Source of the DNA: an uncultured Lysobacterales bacterium
GTDB lineage: Bacteria; Pseudomonadota; Gammaproteobacteria; Xanthomonadales; SZUA-36
Reading direction: 5' to 3'
Length of the DNA: 11,699 bases
NCBI GenBank assembly: GCA_937995275.1
Contig: CALKKN010000060.1
Location: forward strand, 1 to 11,699
Shown: in pieces, positions 6,322-11,699 of the stretch
Numbering within the stretch: position 1 is the stretch's first letter
How the letters are laid out: each line of letters begins with the position of its first letter
Made by a program: the position numbers and the translations under genes
The notes under the pieces: model-generated
What the model saw: only the letters and a program-made list of their open reading frames with translations
Databases searched by the model: none
Told to the model about the DNA's origin: nothing

Positions 6322-7653
6322 TCAACCCGCCAGCAGGCTCAGCACCTGTTCGTCCAGCGGCGGGCCGTCCAGTTGGACAAAGTCGTAGGCCACGCGCGTC
6401 AGCGGCACGTCCACCTCCAGCATCCGGTCCAGCCTGGCCGGGCTGGCATCCACCACGCAGGCCACGTCCTCGGCCTGGCAGCAGGCGTTGATGGTCGCCT
6501 GCAGCGACTCGCGCTGCGCCTCCGAGTAGCCCATCGCCGGCAGCACGCTCTCGAGGTGCGGGTTGGCCGCGAACACCTCCCGTATCGTGCCCGCCGCGTA
6601 CGGCCGCGGATCGACCACGGTTGCCCCGTGGCGCCTGGCCGCCACCGTACCGGCGCCGAAGGACATGCCGCCGTGGGTCACCGTGGGCCCGTCCTCGATG
6701 ACCAGCACGCGCTGGCCCTCTATCCGCTCCGGCTCGCCGACCCGAATTTGCAGGTCGGCGGTGCAAACGGTCGCCGCCGGGTTGTACCGGCGGGCGCGTT
6801 CACGGATTCCGTCGACATCGCCGGGCGCGGCTGAACCGCACTTGCTGATCACCAGCACGTCCGCGCGGCGGAAATTGACCTCGCCGGGGAAATAGTCGGT
6901 TTCGTGGCCGGCCCGCAGTGCATCCACGACGACGATGTCGAGGTCGGGTCGGATGAAGGAGAAGTCGTTGTTGCCGCCGTCCCACAGCACCAGGTCGGCG
7001 TCGGCCGCAGCCCGGTCCAGGATGGCCTGGTAATCGACGCCGGCGTAGATCGGTATACCCATGTCCACGTAGGGCGCGTACTCCTCGCGCTCCTCGATGG
7101 TGCAGTCCTGCTCATCGAGGTCCCCGGGGGTCGCGAAGCGCTGCACGCGCTGCATCGAGAGGTTGCCGTACGGCATCGGGTGGCGGATCACCGCGGCCCG
7201 TTTGCCCCGCTCCCGCAACGTGCGCGCCAGCCACTGGGTCAGCGGGCTCTTGCCCGCCCCGGTGCGGGTCGCGGTGATGCTGGCCACTGGTCGGTCGGAG
7301 GCGATCTGCGTATGCTCCGGGCCCAGCATGACGAAACTCGCACCGGCGGCCTGGACCAGCGAGGCCTTGTGCATGACCTCGGCGTGGGCGATGTCGCTGT
7401 AGGCGAAAAACACAAAATCCACGACCTGTTCCCTGATCAGGCTGACCAGCTCCGACTCGTCGTGGATCGGGATGTCCGCCTCGTAGCCCGGACCGGCCAG
7501 GGACTGCGGGAAGCTGCGCGTGTCGATGAACGGGATCTGGGTAGCCGTGAAGGCGACCACCCGGAACCGCTCGTTACCCCTGAGGAAGGACAGGAAGACG
7601 TGGAAATCGCGCCCAGCGGCGCCCATGACGATGCAACGATAAGGCCTGTTCAT
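6322..7653 (-). CDS. Cyclic 2,3-diphosphoglycerate synthetase-like P-loop protein
   Basis: The 443-residue product matches my memory of the bacterial family annotated as cyclic 2,3-diphosphoglycerate synthase or P-loop GTPase. The archaeal enzyme closes 2,3-DPG to its cyclic form using ATP; the bacterial role is not established. The N-terminal Rossmann-like region has CIVMGAAGRDFHVF (7-20), FTATQIPFID and VFFAYSDIAHAEVMHKAS. A dethiobiotin-synthetase-type P-loop, ATRTGAGKS, is at 128-136. Next come RHPMPYG (157-163), WDGGNNDF (224-231), VVVDALRAGHE (241-251), IEDGPTVTHGGM (319-330) and VDPRPYAAGTI (347-357). At 269-273 ISKCG stands where I expect an NKxD-like motif. An ATG 36 codons upstream is possible, but its extra residues are not family-like. 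The chosen ATG (7651-7653) has GGTGA 10 bases upstream and begins at MNRPYRCIVMG. It is divergent from the permease with a 99-bp gap. Confidence 0.75.
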   Translation of the reverse strand: MNRPYRCIVMGAAGRDFHVFLSFLRGNERFRVVAFTATQIPFIDTRSFPQSLAGPGYEADIPIHDESELVSLIREQVVDFVFFAYSDIAHAEVMHKASLVQAAGASFVMLGPEHTQIASDRPVASITATRTGAGKSPLTQWLARTLRERGKRAAVIRHPMPYGNLSMQRVQRFATPGDLDEQDCTIEEREEYAPYVDMGIPIYAGVDYQAILDRAAADADLVLWDGGNNDFSFIRPDLDIVVVDALRAGHETDYFPGEVNFRRADVLVISKCGSAAPGDVDGIRERARRYNPAATVCTADLQIRVGEPERIEGQRVLVIEDGPTVTHGGMSFGAGTVAARRHGATVVDPRPYAAGTIREVFAANPHLESVLPAMGYSEAQRESLQATINACCQAEDVACVVDASPARLDRMLEVDVPLTRVAYDFVQLDGPPLDEQVLSLLAG

Positions 7654-7752
7654 GGCTGAGTGTTCACCCCGCGCTGATTGAATGGATGTCGAGAAACAAA
7701 TCCCGCTGCGTTCCGCTGATCGGCTCGCCGCGATGCTGCTAGCATAGCCGCC

Positions 7753-9093
7753 ATGAATCATTCAGGCCGTGATCTACGTCGTGTACTCGGCCTCCGGGAC
7801 ACCCTGGCGCTGTCGTTCGGCGCCATGGTCGGCTGGAGCTGGGTGATCCTTTCCGGCGTCTGGATCGGCAACGGCGGCAGCCTCGGCGCCGTGCTCGGCT
7901 TCGCGCTGGCCGGACTTCCGATCATGCTGATCGGATTGCTCTACGCCGAACTGGCTTCGGCCATGCCGGTCGTGGGCGGCGAGCACGAGTATTCCCTGCG
8001 GGCGCTGGGGCGGCTGGGGTCGTTCATATGCACCTGGGCGATCGTCTTCGTCTACGTGTCGGTGTGCGCGTTCGAGGCCGTGGCGCTGCCGACCGTTATC
8101 GACTACTGGTTCCCCGACTACCACGTAATCTACCTGTGGACCGTCGCGGGTTGGGACGTCCACCTGTCGTGGGCCGCGGTCGGCGTCGCCGGCGCGGTGC
8201 TCGTCACCCTGGTCAACTACGTCGGCGTAAAGACCTCGGCGGTGGTGCAGACGACGGTGACGGTGCTGATCCTGGTGGCGGGCGTCATGCTGATCAGCGG
8301 TGCCCTGTTCGAAGGCTCGCCGCAGAACCTCGAACCGCTGCTGAAGCAGGGCGCGGCCGGCGTGTTCGCCGTGGCCGTGATGGCGCCGTTCATGTTCGTC
8401 GGCTTCGACGTGATCCCGCAGGCCGCGCAGGAAATCCACCTGCCGGCCCGCTCGATCGGCCGAGTTCTGCTGGGTTCCATCGCCCTGGCGCTGGCTTGGT
8501 ACTGCCTGGTCATCCTGGCCGTGGCGCTGCTGATCCCGGCGTCGGCGTTCGGCACCGGGCTGGTTACGGCCGATGCGGCGGGGACTGCCTGGGGTCCGGT
8601 CGGCGCCAACCTGCTGGTGCTGGGCGGCGTCGGCGGCATCATCACCAGTTGGAACGCCTTCCTGGTCGGCGGCAGCCGCGCCGTCTACGCGATGGCCGCG
8701 CACGGCATGCTGCCCCGCTGGCTCGGCCGGCTTCACCCGCGGTTCGGAACGCCCGCCAACGCCATCCTGGCCATCGGGCTTCTATCGGTCGCGGCGCCCT
8801 TCGGGGGCCGGGTCCTGCTGGTCTGGATCGTCGACGCCGGCAGCTTCGCCGTGGTGATCGCCTACATCCTGGTGGCCGTCTCGTTCCTGCTGTTGCGCCG
8901 CAACCGGCCCGACATGGACCGTCCGTTCCGGCTGCGGCACGGCGAGGCGATTGGTTGGCTGGCGCTGGCTGGAAGCCTGGGGCTGCTGCTCCTCTACCTG
9001 CCCGGCAGCCCGTCGGCGCTGCTGTGGCCGACCGAGTGGGGCCTGGTCGGATTGTGGTACCTGCTCGGCGCTCTGCTCTATCGCCTGCGCTAG
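7753..9093 (+). CDS. APC superfamily amino acid permease
   Basis: This inner-membrane transporter has 446 residues and about 12 helices (near 18-38, 45-67, 90-112, 138-158, 162-182, 203-223, 238-260, 281-303, 333-350, 355-378, 400-416 and 428-444). APC family marks include the helix-1 glycine motif GAMVGWSW (23-30), YAELASAMPVVGGEHEYSLRALG (64-86) and the broken helix 6, FVGFDVIPQAAQE (215-227). PRWLGRLHPRFGTPANA (321-337) is the conserved cytoplasmic loop. Such proteins take up amino acids or related amines by ion coupling or exchange; the substrate cannot be read from sequence. No Shine-Dalgarno site precedes the ATG. TAGCAT lies 8 bases upstream of it, so a nearly leaderless transcript is possible but unproven. 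It is divergent from the cyclic-DPG-synthetase-like gene, perhaps co-regulated, and convergent with the ZIP gene. Confidence 0.88.
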   Translation: MNHSGRDLRRVLGLRDTLALSFGAMVGWSWVILSGVWIGNGGSLGAVLGFALAGLPIMLIGLLYAELASAMPVVGGEHEYSLRALGRLGSFICTWAIVFVYVSVCAFEAVALPTVIDYWFPDYHVIYLWTVAGWDVHLSWAAVGVAGAVLVTLVNYVGVKTSAVVQTTVTVLILVAGVMLISGALFEGSPQNLEPLLKQGAAGVFAVAVMAPFMFVGFDVIPQAAQEIHLPARSIGRVLLGSIALALAWYCLVILAVALLIPASAFGTGLVTADAAGTAWGPVGANLLVLGGVGGIITSWNAFLVGGSRAVYAMAAHGMLPRWLGRLHPRFGTPANAILAIGLLSVAAPFGGRVLLVWIVDAGSFAVVIAYILVAVSFLLLRRNRPDMDRPFRLRHGEAIGWLALAGSLGLLLLYLPGSPSALLWPTEWGLVGLWYLLGALLYRLR

Positions 9094-9111
9094 CCCGCAA
9101 TATGCGGGCTA
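9091..9111. terminator. Bidirectional hairpin formed by the two convergent stop codons
   Basis: TAGCCCGCA (9091-9099) and TGCGGGCTA (9103-9111) make a perfect 9-bp stem around ATA. The first TAG is the permease stop. The last three bases, read on the minus strand, are the TAG stop of the ZIP gene. No T-run follows on either side, so it is a non-classical bidirectional terminator or 3'-end stabiliser. Confidence 0.55.
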
Positions 9112-10428
9112 ACCGCCGAGCGTCCCCATCCAGATCGCCGCGAGGAATCCTGTCACGGTCATCAGGCCGGTCAGCCAGCCGCCGTGGGTATAGGCTTCGG
9201 GAAGCATGGTCTGGGCGATCATCGCCAGCATCGCGCCTGCTGCCATACCCTCCAGCAGGCCGTGCAGGTGACGCGGCGCGTCGGCGATGAACACATTGCC
9301 GAACGCGGCCCCCACCGCGGTCATGATCATCAGTGAGAACCACATCATGATGACCGGTAGGCTACCGCTGCCCTGCTTCTTCATGACCACGGCGCTGGAC
9401 ATGCTCTCGGGGAAGTTGGCCAGGAACAGGCCGCCGATCAGCGCCAGGCTGACGCTCGTACCCTCCATCGATCCGCCGATGATCAGCGATTCGGGTATAC
9501 CGTCCAGTGCGATGCCCAGCCAGATGGCCAGCGCCACATTGCTGCCGCCCCGCTCCTCCAGGCGCGCGGCCTTGACCATGTCGGCCTCGGTGGGCGCGCC
9601 GAGTTCCGACTCGAGGTCCTGGCTGGCCGCTTCCAGCCAGGCCGAAGACTCTTCCGGCCCGATCGCGGCGGCCGGCGCAGCCGCATGCCCGCGCTTCGCC
9701 AACTCGCCGAGTTCGTGCTGCAGCCCCGGAGAAACGCCGACGACCTCGCGGAAGTCATCCTTGTGCACTTCCCAGACGACCGTGTCCTCGACCGCCTCGG
9801 CGCGCGCGATCGGCGGCAGGCCGGTCACCAGCGCCAGCTCGCCGAACGCCTCGCCCGGCCCCAGCAGCACCGGCGCGGGGCCCTGGCCATCGTCATGCGG
9901 CAGAATGCTCACTTGGCCCGCCTCGATCAGGAACAGCGCGTCACAAGGGTCTTCCTCGTGACAGATGACTTCACCGGCCGCGAAGACGCGCTTTTCGACA
10001 TCGCTGAGCACGCGGCGAATTTCCTCCGGCGGCAGGTTGACCATCAGGTCCAGCACGGACAGCCTGTCGAGAATCCTGCGGTAGTGCTTCTTCTTGGTGC
10101 GCCTCAACCGGGCCGCAATGGTGGAAGTCTTGCGCAGGTAGCCGCCCATGTTCGACAGTGCGTGGTCGAGAGCCAGAAACAGCAGGCAGCCGAGCATGGC
10201 GCCCAGCGCCAGCCACTTGAAACCCTCCGCCGGGTCGTCCGGGAAATGCTGCAGGGCCGGGACCACCAGTTCGAGCGCCAGGGCGCACAGTAACGCGCCG
10301 GCGCCGAAGGCCATGATGGCGGCCGTCAGCCGCAGCCCGGGATTGAACCAGAGGCCCACCACCGCGCCCAGCGGCAGCGACAACGCGCTGAGCGCACCGA
10401 ACAGAAAAGCGATCGTGACGCTGTCCAT
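9109..10428 (-). CDS. ZIP-like metal transporter with inserted cyclic-nucleotide-binding domain
   Basis: The 439-residue protein has three N-terminal helices (about 3-28, 33-58, 71-92) and a basic stretch (RKTSTIAARLRRTKKKHYRR, 99-118). A cNMP-binding-like domain (about 122-245) follows, then an Ala/Glu-rich linker and five more helices (about 297-318, 325-345, 357-380, 389-409, 415-437). This is the eight-helix ZIP plan with the domain in the cytoplasmic loop between helices 3 and 4. The cNMP domain shows FLIEAGQVSIL and the phosphate cassette GEAFGELAL with Arg209. ZIP marks are LALELVVPAL (helix 2), DGIPESLIIG (309-318), NFPESMSSA (338-346) and AAGAMLAMIAQTMLPEA (396-412). The usual ZIP histidines of helices 4 and 5 are replaced by Asp309 and Asn338, while Glu313 and Glu341 stay. 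Metal and direction are unknown. It lies 37 bp after the DUF2237 gene with no clear ribosome site. Confidence 0.85.
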   Translation of the reverse strand: MDSVTIAFLFGALSALSLPLGAVVGLWFNPGLRLTAAIMAFGAGALLCALALELVVPALQHFPDDPAEGFKWLALGAMLGCLLFLALDHALSNMGGYLRKTSTIAARLRRTKKKHYRRILDRLSVLDLMVNLPPEEIRRVLSDVEKRVFAAGEVICHEEDPCDALFLIEAGQVSILPHDDGQGPAPVLLGPGEAFGELALVTGLPPIARAEAVEDTVVWEVHKDDFREVVGVSPGLQHELGELAKRGHAAAPAAAIGPEESSAWLEAASQDLESELGAPTEADMVKAARLEERGGSNVALAIWLGIALDGIPESLIIGGSMEGTSVSLALIGGLFLANFPESMSSAVVMKKQGSGSLPVIMMWFSLMIMTAVGAAFGNVFIADAPRHLHGLLEGMAAGAMLAMIAQTMLPEAYTHGGWLTGLMTVTGFLAAIWMGTLGG

Positions 10429-10465
10429 CGGGCGAGGTTATCACTAAAGCGCCGCCCGGGTGGGC

Positions 10466-10837
10466 TCAGACCAGGTCCAGTGCGTACTTCTTCAGGTCCG
10501 CAAGCCTGACCACGCGCAGCGCGGCCGCGTGCGTGGCCCGCAACACGACCCTGGGCGCGGCGCCGGCTTCCAGTGCCTCCTGCCATCGCGCGGCGCAGAG
10601 ACACCACTGGTCGCCCGGTTTCAGCCCGGGAAACCCGAACTCGGGCCGCGGCGTGCTCAGGTCGTTGCCCCGCGACCGTGAAAATTCGAGGAACTCCGCC
10701 GTAACCCGCGTGCAGACCGCGTGCAGGCCGATGTCCTCGGGGCTCGTGTTGCAACAGCCGTCACGGAAAAACCCCGTGAGCGGCTGCTCCGAACAGGGGG
10801 CGAGCGGCTCGCCCAGTACGTTGAGCTTGGCCTCCAA
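10466..10837 (-). CDS. DUF2237 family protein
   Basis: The cytoplasmic family is of unknown function and is usually about 120 residues; this one has 123. Recognisable blocks are NVLGEPLAPC (6-15), PLTGFFRDGCCNTSPEDIG (19-37), TAEFLEFSRSRGNDLSTP (46-63), PEFGFPGLKPGDQWCLCAARW (65-85) and the tail VVRLADLKKYALDLV. Six cysteines (15, 28, 29, 42, 79, 81), including CC and CLC, could bind metal or be redox-active; this is inference. The frame has no ATG before the conserved start. TTG at 10835-10837 gives MEAKLNVLG, 8 bases after the sod stop. CTG at 10847-10849, overlapping the sod TGA as CTGA, is the alternative. Either start implies translational coupling to sod. The frame stays open far into sod antisense-free sequence, but that is sod read out of frame. 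Confidence 0.82.
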   Translation of the reverse strand: MEAKLNVLGEPLAPCSEQPLTGFFRDGCCNTSPEDIGLHAVCTRVTAEFLEFSRSRGNDLSTPRPEFGFPGLKPGDQWCLCAARWQEALEAGAAPRVVLRATHAAALRVVRLADLKKYALDLV

Positions 10838-10845
10838 CGCCGGGA

Positions 10846-11424
10846 TCAGCCGAAGTTGGCCGCGGCGGCATCCCAGTTGACGATCTTCCAGATCTCTTCC
10901 AGGTATTTCGGCCGCGCATTCCGGTAATCGATGTAATAGGCGTGCTCCCACACGTCGACGGTCAGCACGGGGGTCTTGCCGTCCCGCAGCGGGTTCGCGG
11001 CGTTGGAGGTATTGACGATTTCGACGCCGCCGTTTTCGTTCCTGACCAGCCAGGTCCAGCCGGAGCCGAAATTGCCGACGGCGGACTTGATGAAGGCTTC
11101 CCTGAAGGCTTCGAACGACCCGAAGGCGCTGTCGATCGCGGCGCCCAGCGCACCACCCGGTTCGCCGCCGCCGTCCGGGCTGAGGCCATTCCAGTAGAAG
11201 GTGTGATTCCAGACCTGGGCGGCATTGTTGAAGATGCCGCCGCTGGACTTCATGACGATGTCTTCCAACGAGGCGTTTTCGAATTCCGTGCCCGGAACCA
11301 GGTTGTTCAGATTGGTCACGTAGGCCTGGTGATGCTTGCCGTAATGGTAGTCGATGGTCTCCGCCGAAATGACGGGGTCCAGAGCGTCTCTTGCGTAGGG
11401 GAGCGGGGGCAGTTCGTGAACCAT
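10846..11424 (-). CDS. sodB: Superoxide dismutase, Fe type
   Basis: It dismutates superoxide to oxygen and peroxide in the cytoplasm. The 192-residue product is nearly collinear with E. coli SodB ([20 protein letters not shown]). Metal ligands are His27 ([11 protein letters not shown]), His74 (VWNHTFYW), Asp157 and His161 ([11 protein letters not shown]). Gln70 in NNAAQVWNH, together with the N-terminal-half position of this glutamine, points to the iron form rather than manganese. GSGWTWLV (120-127) is also typical. The start at 11422-11424 is set by AAGGAG 7 bases upstream; a longer in-frame start at 11520 would add 32 residues foreign to the family. It appears to head a cluster with the DUF2237 and CNB-ZIP genes. 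Confidence 0.96.
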   Translation of the reverse strand: MVHELPPLPYARDALDPVISAETIDYHYGKHHQAYVTNLNNLVPGTEFENASLEDIVMKSSGGIFNNAAQVWNHTFYWNGLSPDGGGEPGGALGAAIDSAFGSFEAFREAFIKSAVGNFGSGWTWLVRNENGGVEIVNTSNAANPLRDGKTPVLTVDVWEHAYYIDYRNARPKYLEEIWKIVNWDAAAANFG

Positions 11425-11431
11425 GAAAAAA

Positions 11432-11437
11432 CTCCTT
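11432..11437 (-). promoter_or_regulatory. Ribosome binding site deciding the sod start
   Basis: AAGGAG with a 7-base T-rich spacer precedes the ATG that begins the family-conserved N-terminus, which excludes the upstream in-frame ATG at 11520. Confidence 0.8.
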
Positions 11438-11472
11438 CGTGTCTGCTGTGATTGGGGAAAACGCGTGGCAGC

Positions 11473-11502
11473 TATATAGATAGGGTTGCACGCCGCCGCG
11501 AA
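11473..11502 (-). promoter_or_regulatory. Candidate sod promoter
   Basis: On the minus strand TATATA (11473-11478) is a good -10. TTCGCG (11497-11502), 18 bases away, is a poor -35 that would overlap the T-run of the preceding terminator. The sequence around the -10 (CTATCTATATAGC) is the most AT-rich spot between the genes. A weak -35 could mean activator dependence, but this is motif reading only. Confidence 0.35.
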
Positions 11503-11538
11503 AAAGGGGGGAGGCAGCACGGATTGACCCGCCTGCCT
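11501..11538 (-). terminator. Probable intrinsic terminator of the gene at the right edge
   Basis: On the minus strand AGGCAG (11533-11538) pairs with CTGCCT (11512-11517). Inside it CGG pairs with CCG around GTCAAT. Six C and five T follow (11501-11511). The stem is interrupted by small bulges, but order and position, directly after the stop at 11540, fit a terminator. Confidence 0.4.
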
Positions 11539-11539
11539 G

Positions 11540-11699
11540 CTAACCGGAGCGGAGACAGAGCGCCCGGGTGAATCGGTTGAGCCGGAGCACCAACACGCGG
11601 ATGCTGCGCGAGCCGGGTTCGGGGCGGTATTCCCCGACCGTGACCGTCACGCTCGACCCCCGGAACGTTCCACCGGACTCCAGTCGCGCGGGTCGAGCC
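11540..11699 (-). CDS. 3' end of an unidentified gene, cut by the window edge
   Basis: One minus-strand frame is open from the edge to a TAG at 11540-11542 (52 codons) and has strong G/C third-position bias, better than the other open frame. The tail reads [24 protein letters not shown] then [14 protein letters not shown]. This looks like beta strands followed by a basic end, but I recognise no family. The terminator-like hairpin right after the stop supports a real gene. Confidence 0.4.
   Translation of the reverse strand, partial: ARPARLESGGTFRGSSVTVTVGEYRPEPGSRSIRVLVLRLNRFTRALCLRSG

Noticed and set aside
7654..7761. 36-residue N-terminal extension of the cDPG-synthetase-like protein
   Set aside because: It would overlap the permease start and adds Ser/Ala-rich sequence unlike the family. 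The internal ATG starts the conserved Rossmann-like region.
10849..11491. Extension of the DUF2237 frame to 341 codons
   Set aside because: The upstream part is sod read out of frame, and the family's N-terminus begins at NVLG.
11425..11520. 32-residue N-terminal extension of sod from the ATG at 11518-11520
   Set aside because: The consensus ribosome site lies directly before the internal ATG, and the extension covers the promoter-like AT-rich stretch.

Overview
The window reads as a chromosomal stretch of a high-GC Gammaproteobacterium, perhaps Xanthomonadales- or Chromatiales-like. That placement is an inference from GC content, codon use and the protein types (stand-alone KAS III with a C-terminal extension, Fe-type superoxide dismutase, secreted subtilase with HYR repeats). 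There is no rRNA, tRNA, CRISPR array or intact transposase.

Layout, left to right. Positions 1-457 (minus) hold a fragment of a major facilitator superfamily transporter that lacks its first transmembrane helices and starts directly after the stop of a complete KAS III gene (460-1533, minus). Divergent from KAS III is an unrecognised six-helix membrane protein (1620-2519, plus). A lower-GC patch follows, with an orphan 145-residue protein (2587-3024, plus) and a 135-bp element bounded by inverted repeats (3061-3195). The rest of the gap to 3509 is non-coding apart from hairpins. A large secreted S8 protease with PKD and HYR modules occupies 3510-5981 (minus).

After a 340-bp gap containing a 16-bp perfect palindrome comes a bacterial homologue of cyclic 2,3-diphosphoglycerate synthetase (6322-7653, minus), divergent from an APC-family permease (7753-9093, plus). 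The permease converges on a ZIP-like metal transporter with an inserted cyclic-nucleotide-binding domain (9109-10428, minus). The two stop codons are the two ends of one perfect hairpin. Upstream of the ZIP gene on the same strand lie a DUF2237 protein (10466-10837) and Fe-superoxide dismutase (10846-11424). The order sod - DUF2237 - CNB/ZIP is tightly spaced and may be one transcript joining oxidative-stress defence to metal handling. The right edge carries the probable 3' end of one more minus-strand gene.

The least ordinary items are the CNB-ZIP fusion with altered metal-site motifs and its linkage to sod, the decapitated transporter beside KAS III, the cyclic-DPG-synthetase-like enzyme with an altered NKxD-like motif, and the unknown membrane protein with three repeated intramembrane Glu motifs. 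I see no defence island or clearly new multi-gene system.
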